The notes: generated from the sequence alone by a model not told the origin. 64,000 nt of DNA from Pseudomonas gingeri (GCF_013386115.1 NZ_JACAOR010000002.1:57731-121730); one strand, 5' to 3'. Shown: positions 29,376-38,710, numbered from the stretch's first letter. Translations and numbers: made by a program.

Positions 29376-29810
29376 ATGCGCCGTTCCCACCTCAGGCCCA
29401 AGCCCTCCCACGTCCAGGTACGTGGCGGCTGGCTGAGCCTGTTCGCCATGTTGATGATCTTTGTCGGCCCGCTGATATCCCAGGCGATGCCGATGGACCA
29501 TCACGCCATGTCGATGTCGATGGACATGAACATGGCAATGCCCATGGACATGCCCGGACAGGAGGACGCGGATGCAGGGCATGCCGGTAGAGGACATCAC
29601 GGCAGCGGCGGCGAACATCACGCCCTCTGGGAAAAGTGCGGCTACTGCACACTGCTGTTCAGTTGCCCGGCCCTGCCCCAGACCCTGACCTTCGCCGCCC
29701 TCGACGGCCCCCGGCCCACGGCGCAGACCGCCACGCAAACCCGCCTGGGCCATGCCCAGCGCACCATCTTCCCCGGTGCCCGCACCCGCGCCCCACCCGC
29801 ATTCGGCTAG
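29376..29810 (+). CDS. Met/His-rich DUF2946 family protein
   Basis: This 144-residue protein has an N-terminal hydrophobic segment (GWLSLFAMLMIFVGPLISQA). It is followed by a Met/His/Asp-rich stretch at about 38-60 (MPMDHHAMSMSMDMNMAMP), a His/Gly-rich part and the DUF2946 motif KCGYCTLLFSCPALP. Such methionine clusters bind Cu(I) in other copper proteins, so a periplasmic copper sink or carrier is plausible. It starts 22 bases after the PCu(A)C stop. Confidence 0.72.
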   Translation: MRRSHLRPKPSHVQVRGGWLSLFAMLMIFVGPLISQAMPMDHHAMSMSMDMNMAMPMDMPGQEDADAGHAGRGHHGSGGEHHALWEKCGYCTLLFSCPALPQTLTFAALDGPRPTAQTATQTRLGHAQRTIFPGARTRAPPAFG

Positions 29811-29903
29811 GCAATCCCACAACGCTCACACGGTCGTCCCGCACGGTGGCAAACAGCTGCTGCGCGGTGACTGTGTTGTATTCGCTTGAATGATGGAACG
29901 CTT

Positions 29904-32033
29904 ATGTCCACAGCAAACACTCGCCTGCGCGCTACGCGGGCGGCACTCCCTTTCGCTCCCGCCGAACCCCGTGCCCGCTTGCGCCAGGCCACCACCCTGG
30001 TGTGCGGGGCTCTGCTGGCACCGACGCTGTTCGCCGCCGAGACGGTCGACGATCCCTCGCCGCAAGCCCGGGAAATCAGTCCGACAGTCATTACCGCCGT
30101 CGCCCCCAGCTCGCCACTGACAATCGTCACCAACCCCGGGGATCCGCGCCAGCCGGTACCGGCCAGCGACGGTGGCGACTACCTCAAGACCATCCCCGGC
30201 TTCGCCCTGGTGCGCAACGGCGGCACCAACGGTGATCCGGTGTTGCGTGGCATGTTCGGCTCGCGCCTGAATATCCTGACCAATGGCAGCATGATGCTCG
30301 GCGCCTGCCCTGGCCGGATGGACGCGCCCACGTCCTACATCTCGCCGGAAACCTACGACCGGCTGACCGTGATCAAGGGCCCGCAAACCGTGCTCTGGGG
30401 ACCCGGCGCCTCGGCCGGCACCATCCTCTTCGAGCGTGAGCCCGAGCACTTCGGTGAACTCGGCACGCGGCTCGACGCCAGCGTCCTGGCCGGCTCCAAC
30501 GGCCGCTTCGACAAGGTGATCGACGCCGCCGCCGGCGGCCCCCTGGGTTATCTGCGGGTGATCGGCAACCAGGCCCACGCCGATGACTACAAGGACGGCA
30601 ACAACGACACCGTGGCTTCGCGCTACGACAAATGGAACGGCGATGTCGCCCTTGGCTGGACCCCGGACGCCGACACCCTGCTGGAGCTGACCGCCGGCAA
30701 GGGCGACGGCGAGGCGCGCTACGCCGGGCGGGGCATGGACGGCTCGCAGTTCAAGCGCGAAAGCCTGGGCCTGCGCTTCGAGAAGTCCGATATCGGCGAC
30801 GTGCTCGACAAGCTCGAGGCCCAGGTCTACTACAACTACGCCGACCACGTGATGGACAACTACACCCTGCGCCAACCCTCCGGGACGGGGATGATGGCCG
30901 GCCCCATGGCCTCCAATGTCGACCGACGTACCCTGGGTGCGCGGCTCAAGGCCACCTGGCGCTGGGCCGACTGGCAACTGATCGGCGGCCTCGATGCCCA
31001 GACCAACGAACATCGCGCCCGCAGCAGCATGGGCATCGATACCTACAAGGACCTGCCACGCACCAGGGACGCCGACTTCCACAACTACGGGGTATTCGGC
31101 GAGCTGACCTGGTACGCCGCCGAACATGACCGCCTGATCAGCGGTGCCCGCGTGGACCGCGCCTCGGCCCGGGACTTTCGGCAACGCATCGGCTCAGGCA
31201 TGGGCGCCCGCGCGAACCCGACCGCCAACGACACCCGCGCCGATACCCTGCCCAGCGGTTTCGTACGCTATGAACACGACCTCGCCGACAGCCCGGCCAC
31301 GTTCTATACCGGTCTCGGTCACGCCGAACGTTTCCCCGACTACTGGGAGCTGTTCTCCCCCGATAGCGGCCCGGCCGGTTCAGCCAACGCCTTCGACGGG
31401 ATAAAGCCGGAGAAGACCACACAACTGGACTTCGGCGTGCAGTACAAGACCGCCGACCTGGAAGCCTGGGCCTCGGGCTACGTCGGCCAGGTGCGCGACT
31501 TCATCCTGTTCGACTACCAGCCGGGGATGATGGGCATGACCTCCCAGGCACGGAACATCGATGCACGGATCATGGGCGGCGAACTGGGCGCGGCCTACGC
31601 GCTCACGTCCAACTGGAAGGCCGATGCGACCCTGGCCTATGCCTGGGGCAAGAACACCAGCGACGGCAGGGCGCTGCCGCAGATACCACCACTCGATACC
31701 CGCCTGGGCCTGACCTACAGCCAGGATGACTGGAGTGCCGGTGCCTTGTGGCGAATGGTTTCGGCGCAGAACCGCATCGACCCGGACAAGGGCAACGTGG
31801 TCGGCAAGGACTTCTCCAACAGTGCCGGGTTCGGTGTGTTCTCCCTCAATGGCGCCTACCGGATCAACCGGCACCTGAAGGTCAGCACCGGCGTCGACAA
31901 CCTGTTCAACAAAGCCTACGCCGAACACCTGAACCTGGCGGGCAATGCCGGGTTCGGGTATCCGGCCAATGACCCGCGGGCCATCAACGAACCGGGCCGG
32001 ACCTTCTGGACCAAGGTGGACATGAGTTTCTAA
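29904..32033 (+). CDS. oprC: TonB-dependent copper receptor, OprC-like
   Basis: This 709-residue outer-membrane receptor has a leader, a plug domain and a 22-strand barrel, ending in Phe (TKVDMSF) as barrel proteins do. The plug contains GACPGRMD with Cys135 and Met139, the CxxxM pair equivalent to OprC Cys143/Met147 that binds copper. Length is close to P. aeruginosa OprC (723). ATG 29904 has GGAACG upstream; an in-frame TTG at 29886 is less likely. The surrounding copper genes support the substrate call. Confidence 0.87.
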   Translation: MSTANTRLRATRAALPFAPAEPRARLRQATTLVCGALLAPTLFAAETVDDPSPQAREISPTVITAVAPSSPLTIVTNPGDPRQPVPASDGGDYLKTIPGFALVRNGGTNGDPVLRGMFGSRLNILTNGSMMLGACPGRMDAPTSYISPETYDRLTVIKGPQTVLWGPGASAGTILFEREPEHFGELGTRLDASVLAGSNGRFDKVIDAAAGGPLGYLRVIGNQAHADDYKDGNNDTVASRYDKWNGDVALGWTPDADTLLELTAGKGDGEARYAGRGMDGSQFKRESLGLRFEKSDIGDVLDKLEAQVYYNYADHVMDNYTLRQPSGTGMMAGPMASNVDRRTLGARLKATWRWADWQLIGGLDAQTNEHRARSSMGIDTYKDLPRTRDADFHNYGVFGELTWYAAEHDRLISGARVDRASARDFRQRIGSGMGARANPTANDTRADTLPSGFVRYEHDLADSPATFYTGLGHAERFPDYWELFSPDSGPAGSANAFDGIKPEKTTQLDFGVQYKTADLEAWASGYVGQVRDFILFDYQPGMMGMTSQARNIDARIMGGELGAAYALTSNWKADATLAYAWGKNTSDGRALPQIPPLDTRLGLTYSQDDWSAGALWRMVSAQNRIDPDKGNVVGKDFSNSAGFGVFSLNGAYRINRHLKVSTGVDNLFNKAYAEHLNLAGNAGFGYPANDPRAINEPGRTFWTKVDMSF

Positions 32034-32046
32034 ACACACCGCAGAA

Positions 32047-32136
32047 CCTGTAGGAGCCGGCTTGCCGGCGATGGCATCGACGCGGCGGCCTCGCTGGATC
32101 ACGTCGCCTGGATCGCCAGCAAGCCGCCCCCACAGG
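32047..32136. repeat. REP pair after the OprC-like gene
   Basis: Two opposed REP heads, CCTGTAGGAGCCGGCTTGCC at 32047-32066 and a diverged complement at 32110-32136 (ending GCCCCCACAGG), enclose about 40 bases. The right arm has mismatches to the left. The pair lies between the receptor and PepSY genes and may serve as a transcript-end hairpin. Confidence 0.75.
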
Positions 32137-32177
32137 GTACAGCCTCAAATAAACCCAAATCTTGCGGAGCACTCCCG

Positions 32178-33560
32178 ATGAGCCAACCTAAGATATCCTT
32201 CTACAACCTCGCCTGGCGCTGGCATTTCTACGCCGGGCTGTTCGTCGCCCCGTTCATGATCCTGCTGGCCCTGACCGGGATCATCTACCTGTTCAAGCCC
32301 CAGCTCGACCCACTGATGTACGGCAATCTGCTGAAGGTCGAGCCCGGTCATCACCTGATCAGTGCCGATGAACAATTACAGCGGGTCCAGGCCGCCTATC
32401 CACAGGGCCGCATCAAGCAGTACCTGCCGCCGGTCGACGCCGGGCACAGCGCGCAGTTCGTGGTGATCCAGGATGCGCGGGAACTCAACGTGTTCATCGA
32501 CCCCTACCGCGGCAACGTCCTCGGCGACCAGGATGCCAAGCGCAACCTGCAAGCCATCGCCCGCGCCCTGCACGGAGAACTGATGATCGGCACGGTCGGC
32601 GACCGCCTGGTGGAACTGGCCGCCGGCTGGGGCGTGGTGCTGGTGGTGTCCGGGGTCTATCTCTGGTGGCCGCGCGGGCGCTCTCCAGCCGGCGTGCTCT
32701 GGCCGCGCCTGACCAGCCGTGGCCGACTGCTGTGGCGCGACCTGCATGCGGTCACCGGTTTCTGGGGCGCGGCGCTGCTGCTGTTCATGCTGCTCAGCGG
32801 CATGACCTGGACCGGCTTCTGGGGCAAGCAATATGCAGAGGTCTGGAACAAGTTCCCGGATGCCATGTGGAACAGCGTGCCCAAGTCCGACGTCGAGGCC
32901 CGCAGCCTCAACACCGCCACCCGCCAGACCGTGCCCTGGGCCATGGAAAACACGCCGATGCCGATGTCCGGCGACCACGCCGAGCACATGAACCACGGCG
33001 CGGCCCACGCCGGTCCGGCCGCGCCGACCATCACCCTGCAACAGGTGGTCGAGATCGCGCGGGCGCGCCGCATCGAACCCGGCTACAGCATCACCCCGCC
33101 GAGTACCGCCGAAGGCGTGTTCACCATCGCGGTGTTCGCCGACGACCCGCGCAACGACGCCACCCTGCATGTCGACCAGTACACCGGCACGGTTCTCGCC
33201 GACGTGCGCTGGCAGCAATACGGCAATGTCGCCCGGGCCACGGAAATGGGGGTGATGCTCCACGAAGGCAAACTCTTCGGGCCGCTCAACCAGTTGGCGA
33301 TCCTGCTGATCTGCCTGATGATCCTGCTGAGCTCGATCAGCGGCGTGATCATGTGGTGGAAACGGCGCCCGCAAGGTGGCCTCGGGGTTCCGCCGCTGCG
33401 TCACGACCTGCCGAAGTGGAAAAGCGCGATGCTGATCATGTTTGCCCTGGCGATCCTGTTCCCGCTGGTGGGCGTCTCGCTGATCGTGGTCTGGGTGGTC
33501 GACAAGCTGGTGCTGTCGCGCCTGAACCGCCAACATGAATCGACCTCACCTTCATCCTGA
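32178..33560 (+). CDS. PepSY-associated TM helix protein
   Basis: This 460-residue inner-membrane protein has four strongly hydrophobic segments (about 18-38, 144-165, 190-212, 380-400) plus a C-terminal one near 418-440. Periplasmic PepSY-like domains lie between them. A His/Met-rich loop near 255-280 (MPMSGDHAEHMNHGAAHAG) is unusual and suggests copper contact. Related proteins next to TonB receptors are thought to reduce or relay metal taken in by the receptor. It lies 144 bases after the OprC-like gene, past the REP pair. Confidence 0.83.
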   Translation: MSQPKISFYNLAWRWHFYAGLFVAPFMILLALTGIIYLFKPQLDPLMYGNLLKVEPGHHLISADEQLQRVQAAYPQGRIKQYLPPVDAGHSAQFVVIQDARELNVFIDPYRGNVLGDQDAKRNLQAIARALHGELMIGTVGDRLVELAAGWGVVLVVSGVYLWWPRGRSPAGVLWPRLTSRGRLLWRDLHAVTGFWGAALLLFMLLSGMTWTGFWGKQYAEVWNKFPDAMWNSVPKSDVEARSLNTATRQTVPWAMENTPMPMSGDHAEHMNHGAAHAGPAAPTITLQQVVEIARARRIEPGYSITPPSTAEGVFTIAVFADDPRNDATLHVDQYTGTVLADVRWQQYGNVARATEMGVMLHEGKLFGPLNQLAILLICLMILLSSISGVIMWWKRRPQGGLGVPPLRHDLPKWKSAMLIMFALAILFPLVGVSLIVVWVVDKLVLSRLNRQHESTSPSS

Positions 33561-33614
33561 AAAGCGTTGAGATGCGCGAAACAGAGGGTTCTATAAACTT
33601 TCGGGAGCATCGTC

Positions 33615-33647
33615 TTGCAATCCCATATTGTTATAGTATAACAATAT
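33615..33647 (+). promoter_or_regulatory. Zur-box-like palindrome over the TonB-receptor promoter
   Basis: ATATTGTTATA-G-TATAACAATAT at 33625-33647 is a perfect 11+1+11 palindrome. Its central 15 bases, TGTTATA-n-TATAACA, equal the enterobacterial Zur consensus as I know it. TTGCAA at 33615-33620 and TATAAC at 33637-33642 (16-base spacing) form a promoter covered by the palindrome, so a bound repressor would block it. It sits 66 bases before the receptor start. Zinc control is inferred from sequence. Confidence 0.72.
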
Positions 33648-33713
33648 CGCGAGATGCCCGACCCGCAGCCACCCGCTGCGGGTCTTCCCAAAGATAAGCG
33701 ACTTACCACCCCG

Positions 33714-35831
33714 ATGAACAAGTACCTCGTATCCGGCCTCTGCCTGCTGGCGGTCAACCATGCCCAGGCGGATGCCACGCTGACCCTGCCCATCGGCACC
33801 ATTACCGCGCCTGCCGTCGATAGCGACGCAGTCGATCTGAAGACGCCCACCACGGCAGGCTCGCGCCTGGGCCTGACCGCGCTTGAAACACCGGCCAGCA
33901 CGGAAAGTCTCACCGGCGAACGTATTCGCGAACGCGGCGACAACACCGTGCAGGACGCGGTGTCGCGTAGCACCGGCCTGAGCCGCACCGGCACGCCCGG
34001 CGATGGCGGCACGTCATTGCAGGCCCGTGGTTTCACCGGGCAGAACTCGGTGATGCAGTTGTATGACGGCACCCGCCTGTACAGCGGCGCGGGCACCGTG
34101 ACCTTTCCGGTGGATGCCTGGTCGGTCGAGCGGGTCGACGTCCTGCGCGGCCCGGCCTCGGTTCTCTATGGCGAAGGCGCCACCGGCGCGGTGATCAACA
34201 CCCTCCCGAAAAAACCGTTCTCGGGCGAAATCGAAAACCATGTGCGCCTCGGCTATGGTTCCTACGACAGTCAGCAGCAGGCCCTGGACAGCGGCGGCTC
34301 GCTGACCGACAACCTGAGCTATCGCGTCAATATCAACCGCCTGGCCAGCAACGGCTGGGTCGACCGTGGCGAATCGAGCAGCAATTTCTTCAGCGCTGCC
34401 CTGCGCTGGCAGGCCAGCGATGACCTGGTGTTCACCCTGTCCACCGACTATGGCGACCAGCAGCCCACCGACTACTTCGGTTCGCCACTGATCAACGGCA
34501 GCTACCAGAAGAGCCTGCGCTTCAAGAACTACAACGTCAGCAACGACAAGCTGCACTACAACGACCAATGGACCCGCCTGCGTACCGACTGGCAGATCTC
34601 CGATGCCATCAGTTCCAGCAACGAACTGTATTACCTCAAGGCCCGACGCCGCTGGCAGAACGCCGAGAACTACAACTTCGACCCGGCGACGCAGACCTTG
34701 TCGCGGGCCAGCTATATCGGCATCAAGCACGAGGAGGAGCAGACCGGCGACCGCCAGACCTTTACCTTCAAGCACAGCCTGTTCGGGCTCGACAGCCAGA
34801 CGCTGACCGGCGTGGATATCAACCGTATCCGCTTCCAGCTCAACAGCAACGCCGGCTTCGACGACCTGCCCGGCAGCCCGCCACTGGACCTGAACCACCC
34901 GCAACCCGGCCAGTTCGAAAGTGCCGACGCCTACCAGCCCCAGTTCGCGACGACCACCAGGCAGTTCTCGCTGTTCGCCGAAAACCGCACGCAACTGAGC
35001 GAGCGCTGGTCGCTGGTGACCGGGGTGCGCCGCGACTATGTGCATATCGAAAATGACGACCAGATCAACGACACCCGCAGCGACAAGAGCCTGGCCGGCA
35101 ACAACTGGAAAGTCGGCCTGGTGTTCGCCTTGAGCGAAGACACTTCGCTCTACGGCCAGTACGCCACCAGCACCGAAGGCGTCGACGGCCTGGTGACCCT
35201 GGGGCCGAAGGCGCAGAATTTCGACCTGTCCACCGCCAGGCAATCGGAAGTGGGCCTCAAGCAGATGTTCTGGGACCAGCGCGGCGAGTGGACCCTGGCG
35301 GCCTATCACATCGTCAAGAAGAAGCTGCTGACCACCGACCCGGGCAACTCGCAGAACCAGTTGCAGGTCGGCCAGCAATCGTCCGACGGCCTGGAGGCCA
35401 GCCTCGACCTGAAACTGGCCCGCGACTGGCAGTTGCAGGCCAATGCCTCGATCCTCAGGGCGCAATACGATGACTTCGACCAGTCGGTCGGCAGCACGGT
35501 CGTGTCCTACAAGGGCAACCGTCCTGTGGATGTGCCCCGCCGCACCGCCAACCTCTGGCTGAGCAAGGCGATCACCGACGAGGTGAAAGCCGGTGCCGGT
35601 GTGCGGTATGTCGACGCGCGTTATGCCGACCTCGCCAATACCGCCGAACTGCCGAGCTACACCGTCGTCGATGCCAACGTGTCGTGGAAAGCCTTGCGCA
35701 ACACCACCCTGGGCCTGCAATTGAACAATCTGTTCGACCGCCAGTACGCGCAAAGCCAATACAATAGCGGCCAACAATGGATCATGGGGCAGCCACGCTC
35801 GTTCTTCGTGACCGCGGACTACACCTTTTGA
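33714..35831 (+). CDS. TonB-dependent receptor, likely Zur-controlled (PA2911-like)
   Basis: This 705-residue outer-membrane receptor has a short leader (MNKYLVSGLCLLAVNHAQA) and a plug with RIRERGDNTVQDAVSRSTGLS and VDVLRGPASVLYGEGATGAVIN. The barrel ends in ADYTF. It resembles ferric-siderophore receptors, but the Zur-like operator points to zinc or a zinc-metallophore. By position (after cobK, before an ABC importer) it corresponds to PA2911, which I recall as part of the zinc-depletion response. A corrinoid substrate remains possible given the adjacent cob genes. ATG 33714 has only a weak ribosome site; frame codons back to 33654 were excluded. Confidence 0.82.
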   Translation: MNKYLVSGLCLLAVNHAQADATLTLPIGTITAPAVDSDAVDLKTPTTAGSRLGLTALETPASTESLTGERIRERGDNTVQDAVSRSTGLSRTGTPGDGGTSLQARGFTGQNSVMQLYDGTRLYSGAGTVTFPVDAWSVERVDVLRGPASVLYGEGATGAVINTLPKKPFSGEIENHVRLGYGSYDSQQQALDSGGSLTDNLSYRVNINRLASNGWVDRGESSSNFFSAALRWQASDDLVFTLSTDYGDQQPTDYFGSPLINGSYQKSLRFKNYNVSNDKLHYNDQWTRLRTDWQISDAISSSNELYYLKARRRWQNAENYNFDPATQTLSRASYIGIKHEEEQTGDRQTFTFKHSLFGLDSQTLTGVDINRIRFQLNSNAGFDDLPGSPPLDLNHPQPGQFESADAYQPQFATTTRQFSLFAENRTQLSERWSLVTGVRRDYVHIENDDQINDTRSDKSLAGNNWKVGLVFALSEDTSLYGQYATSTEGVDGLVTLGPKAQNFDLSTARQSEVGLKQMFWDQRGEWTLAAYHIVKKKLLTTDPGNSQNQLQVGQQSSDGLEASLDLKLARDWQLQANASILRAQYDDFDQSVGSTVVSYKGNRPVDVPRRTANLWLSKAITDEVKAGAGVRYVDARYADLANTAELPSYTVVDANVSWKALRNTTLGLQLNNLFDRQYAQSQYNSGQQWIMGQPRSFFVTADYTF

Positions 35832-35840
35832 CAGTACTGG

Positions 35841-35948
35841 GATCGTTCCCACGCTCCGGCGTGGGAACGCCGCCATGGACGCTCCGCGTCCGCTCTTGTG
35901 ACGCAGGGCGTCACGGTATGCGTTCCCGCGCCGAGCGTGGGAACGATC
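35841..35948. repeat. 108-base palindromic intergenic repeat
   Basis: The element begins GATCGTTCCCACGCTCC and ends GAGCGTGGGAACGATC, so its ends are inverted copies. Inside are a local hairpin (CCCACGCTCCGGCGTGGG) and GGACGCTCCGCGTCC, followed by GACGCAGGGCGTC. The whole can fold into a multi-hairpin structure. I recognise similar sequences as dispersed intergenic repeats in fluorescens-group pseudomonads. It separates the receptor gene from the ABC genes. Confidence 0.75.
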
Positions 35949-35967
35949 AATCACAGACAGGAATGGA

Positions 35968-36756
35968 ATGACCTCGCTGACCCTCGCCAACCTGGCCTGG
36001 ACACCCCTGGGCCAGAACCACTGCCATCACCAGTTCCAGCTGCGTGACGCCAACCTGCGGGTGGCGGCGGGTGAATTCGTCGGCCTGATCGGCCCCAACG
36101 GCAGCGGCAAGACCAGCCTGCTCAAGTGCGCCTATCGCTTCAGCCAGCCGGAAAGCGGCGAGGTCCTGCTCGAACACCAGAACGTCTGGAAACAGTCGCC
36201 CCGCTGGTGCGCCCAGCGTATCGCGGTGGTGCTCCAGGAGTTTCCCGATGCCTTTGGCCTGACCGTCGACGAAGTGGTCGCCATGGGCCGCACGCCCCAC
36301 AAGAAACTGTTCGACGGCGACAGCGGGCTCGATCGCCAGCTGGTTCGCCAATGCCTGGAATCGGTCGGCCTGCTGGGCTTCGAAGAGCACGCCTTCGCCA
36401 CCTTGTCCGGCGGTGAAAAACAGCGGGTGATCCTCGCCCGCGCCCTGGCCCAGCAGCCGCAACTGCTGATCCTCGACGAACCGACCAACCACCTCGACCC
36501 GCGCTACCAGCTGGAGTTGCTGACCCTCGTCAAGCGCCTGAAGATCGGCACGCTCGCCAGCATCCACGATCTCAACCTGGCGGCCGCGTTCTGCGACCGG
36601 CTGTATGTGATCAACCATGGCCGCATCGTCGCCAGCGGCACGCCCGACGAGGTGCTGACGGCGGATCTGCTGCGCGCCGTGTTCGGCGTCGAGGCCCTGA
36701 TCGACAGCCACCCCCTCTGCGGCTACCCACGAATCACCTGGATAACCCAACCATGA
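35968..36756 (+). CDS. ABC importer ATPase (FecE/BtuD type)
   Basis: This 262-residue ATPase powers the adjacent permease. It has Walker A GPNGSGKTS (about 46-54), Q-loop VVLQEFP, signature LSGGEKQR, Walker B LLILDEPTNHLD and H-loop SIHDLNL. This set is typical of iron-siderophore, haem and cobalamin importers. A GGAATGG ribosome site precedes ATG 35968. It overlaps the binding-protein gene by four bases and matches PA2912 by order. Confidence 0.91.
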   Translation: MTSLTLANLAWTPLGQNHCHHQFQLRDANLRVAAGEFVGLIGPNGSGKTSLLKCAYRFSQPESGEVLLEHQNVWKQSPRWCAQRIAVVLQEFPDAFGLTVDEVVAMGRTPHKKLFDGDSGLDRQLVRQCLESVGLLGFEEHAFATLSGGEKQRVILARALAQQPQLLILDEPTNHLDPRYQLELLTLVKRLKIGTLASIHDLNLAAAFCDRLYVINHGRIVASGTPDEVLTADLLRAVFGVEALIDSHPLCGYPRITWITQP

Positions 36757-37703
36757 AGTTACTGCGTCTGGCGCTTTGCCTCGGTTCCCTGTTCGCCTCC
36801 CTCACCGCCCTGGCCGAGCCCACCCACTACCCATTGACGGTGCAGAGCTGCAACCGCCAGGTGACCTTCAAGGAGGCACCGAAACACGCGGTCAGCCACG
36901 ACATCAACATGACCCAGATGATGCTCGCCCTGGGTCTCAAGTCGCGGATGGCCGGCTACAGCGGCATCAGCGGCTGGAAAGCGGTGACCCCGGAAATGGC
37001 CAGGATCCTCGACGGCCTGCCGGAACTGGCGGCCAAGTACCCGTCCGTGGAAACCCTGCTCAATGCCAACGTCGACTTCTTCTTCGCCGGCTGGGACTAC
37101 GGCATGCGCATCGGCGGCGACCTCACCCCGCAGACCCTGGCGCCGCTGGGCATCAATGTCTACGAATTGACCGAGTCCTGTGCCTTCGTGATGAAGCGCC
37201 CGGGCGCCAGTCTCGACGACACTTACAACGACCTGCGTAACCTGGGCCGCATCTTCGATGTCCAGGACCGCGCCGAAGCCCTGATCAGCCAGATGCAGGC
37301 CAGGGTCGCCGCAGTGCGCAAGAACCTGCCCGCCGAGCGTCCACGGGTATTCCTCTACGACAGCGGCGAGGACCGCGCCATGACCTCCGGCCGCCTGGCC
37401 ATGCCCCAGGCGCTGATCGAAGCCGCGGGCGGGCGCAACGTGCTGAACGATGTCGACGCCAGCTGGACCCGGGTCAACTGGGAAACCGTGGTGGAGAAGA
37501 ACCCGCAGGTGATCGTCATCGTCGACTACAGCGAAGTCACCGCCGAGCAGAAACAGCACTTCCTGGAGACCAACCCGGCCCTGCAGTCGGTGGATGCGAT
37601 TCGCAACAAGCGCTTTATCGTCATTCCCTATGTCGAGGCGACGCCGGGGATCGATAACGTCAAGGCCATCGAAACCCTGGCCAAGGGTTTCCACCCACAA
37701 TGA
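36753..37703 (+). CDS. Periplasmic metallophore/corrinoid-binding protein
   Basis: This 316-residue solute-binding protein has a signal peptide (MKLLRLALCLGSLFASLTALA) and a TroA/BtuF-type fold: SCNRQVTFKEAPKHAVSH, an ELAAKYPSVETLLNANVDFFFAGWD lobe and a C-terminal PYVEATPGIDNVKAIETLAKG helix. It hands substrate to the permease encoded next, whose start overlaps by four bases. Substrate is not readable from sequence; the Zur-like site upstream of the receptor suggests a zinc complex. Corresponds to PA2913 by order. Confidence 0.87.
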   Translation: MKLLRLALCLGSLFASLTALAEPTHYPLTVQSCNRQVTFKEAPKHAVSHDINMTQMMLALGLKSRMAGYSGISGWKAVTPEMARILDGLPELAAKYPSVETLLNANVDFFFAGWDYGMRIGGDLTPQTLAPLGINVYELTESCAFVMKRPGASLDDTYNDLRNLGRIFDVQDRAEALISQMQARVAAVRKNLPAERPRVFLYDSGEDRAMTSGRLAMPQALIEAAGGRNVLNDVDASWTRVNWETVVEKNPQVIVIVDYSEVTAEQKQHFLETNPALQSVDAIRNKRFIVIPYVEATPGIDNVKAIETLAKGFHPQ

Positions 37704-38710
37704 TGAGCCGCCGCTACCCCCTGCTGCTGGTCGCCCTCGGTGCACTGTTGCTGGTGTCGTGCGTGGTGTCGCTGGGCTTCGGCCCGGCGCGGGTGCCGGT
37801 GGACGTGGTGTGGCGGATCCTGTTGTACAAACTGCTGGGCACCGGCACGGTCGACTGGAGCGCCGGCCAGGAACATATCGTCTGGCTGATCCGCGTCCCG
37901 CGCATGCTGCTCGGCGCCCTGGTCGGCGCCGGACTGGCCCTGATCGGCGCGGTGCTGCAAGCCGTTACCCGCAACCCGCTGGCCGACCCGCACCTGCTGG
38001 GCGTGACTTCGGGCGCCACCCTCGGCGCGGTGATCGTGGTGCTGCACGTCGGTGAAATCATCGGCCTGCTGACGCTGCCCATCGCCGCCTTTATCGGCGC
38101 CCTGGGCAGCATGCTGGCGGTGCTCGCCATCGCCAGCCGCAAGGGCCGGCTGGACAGCGATCGCCTGCTGCTGTGCGGGGTGGCGGTGTCCTTCGTGATG
38201 ATGGCGATCGCCAACCTGCTGCTGTTTCTCGGCGACCACCGGGCCAGCTCCGCGGTGCTCTTCTGGATGCTCGGCGGGCTGGGGCTGGCGCGCTGGGAAC
38301 TGCTGCCGGTTCCGTCGGTGATCGTGCTGCTGGGGCTGGTCCTGCTGCTGAGTATGGCCCGCTCGCTGAATGCGTTGATGGCCGGCGAACAGACCGCCGT
38401 GACCCTTGGCCTGAATGCACGCAATGTGCGCTTGCGGGTCTTCCTGATCGCCTCGCTGATGACCGGCGTGCTGGTCGCCATCAGCGGCTCCATCGGTTTC
38501 GTCGGCTTGATGGTGCCGCATATTGCCCGGCGCCTGGTGGGCGCCGAGCATCGCCGCCTGCTGCCGGTGTCGGCACTGCTGGGCAGCGTGTTCCTGGTCT
38601 GGGTCGATGTCGCGGCACGGACCCTGATCGCCCCCGAGGACTTGCCGATCGGCGTGGCGACCGCGGCCATTGGCGGGCTGTTCTTCATTGGCTTGATGCG
38701 CCGTCGCTAA
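37700..38710 (+). CDS. FecCD/BtuC-type ABC permease
   Basis: This 336-residue permease has about ten TM helices. It carries the family signatures RVPRMLLGALVGAGLALIGAVLQAVTRNPLADPHLLGVTSGA and GSIGFVGLMVPHIARRLVGAEHR, the latter being the coupling loop to the ATPase. The first of two adjacent ATGs (37700) overlaps the binding-protein stop. It completes a receptor-ATPase-binding protein-permease set (PA2911-PA2914 order). It is the last gene of the cob-linked segment. Confidence 0.91.
   Translation: MMSRRYPLLLVALGALLLVSCVVSLGFGPARVPVDVVWRILLYKLLGTGTVDWSAGQEHIVWLIRVPRMLLGALVGAGLALIGAVLQAVTRNPLADPHLLGVTSGATLGAVIVVLHVGEIIGLLTLPIAAFIGALGSMLAVLAIASRKGRLDSDRLLLCGVAVSFVMMAIANLLLFLGDHRASSAVLFWMLGGLGLARWELLPVPSVIVLLGLVLLLSMARSLNALMAGEQTAVTLGLNARNVRLRVFLIASLMTGVLVAISGSIGFVGLMVPHIARRLVGAEHRRLLPVSALLGSVFLVWVDVAARTLIAPEDLPIGVATAAIGGLFFIGLMRRR

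Noticed and set aside
34014..35990. A 658-codon minus-strand frame opposite the TonB receptor
   Set aside because: It is antisense to a full plug-and-barrel receptor and has no motif of its own.
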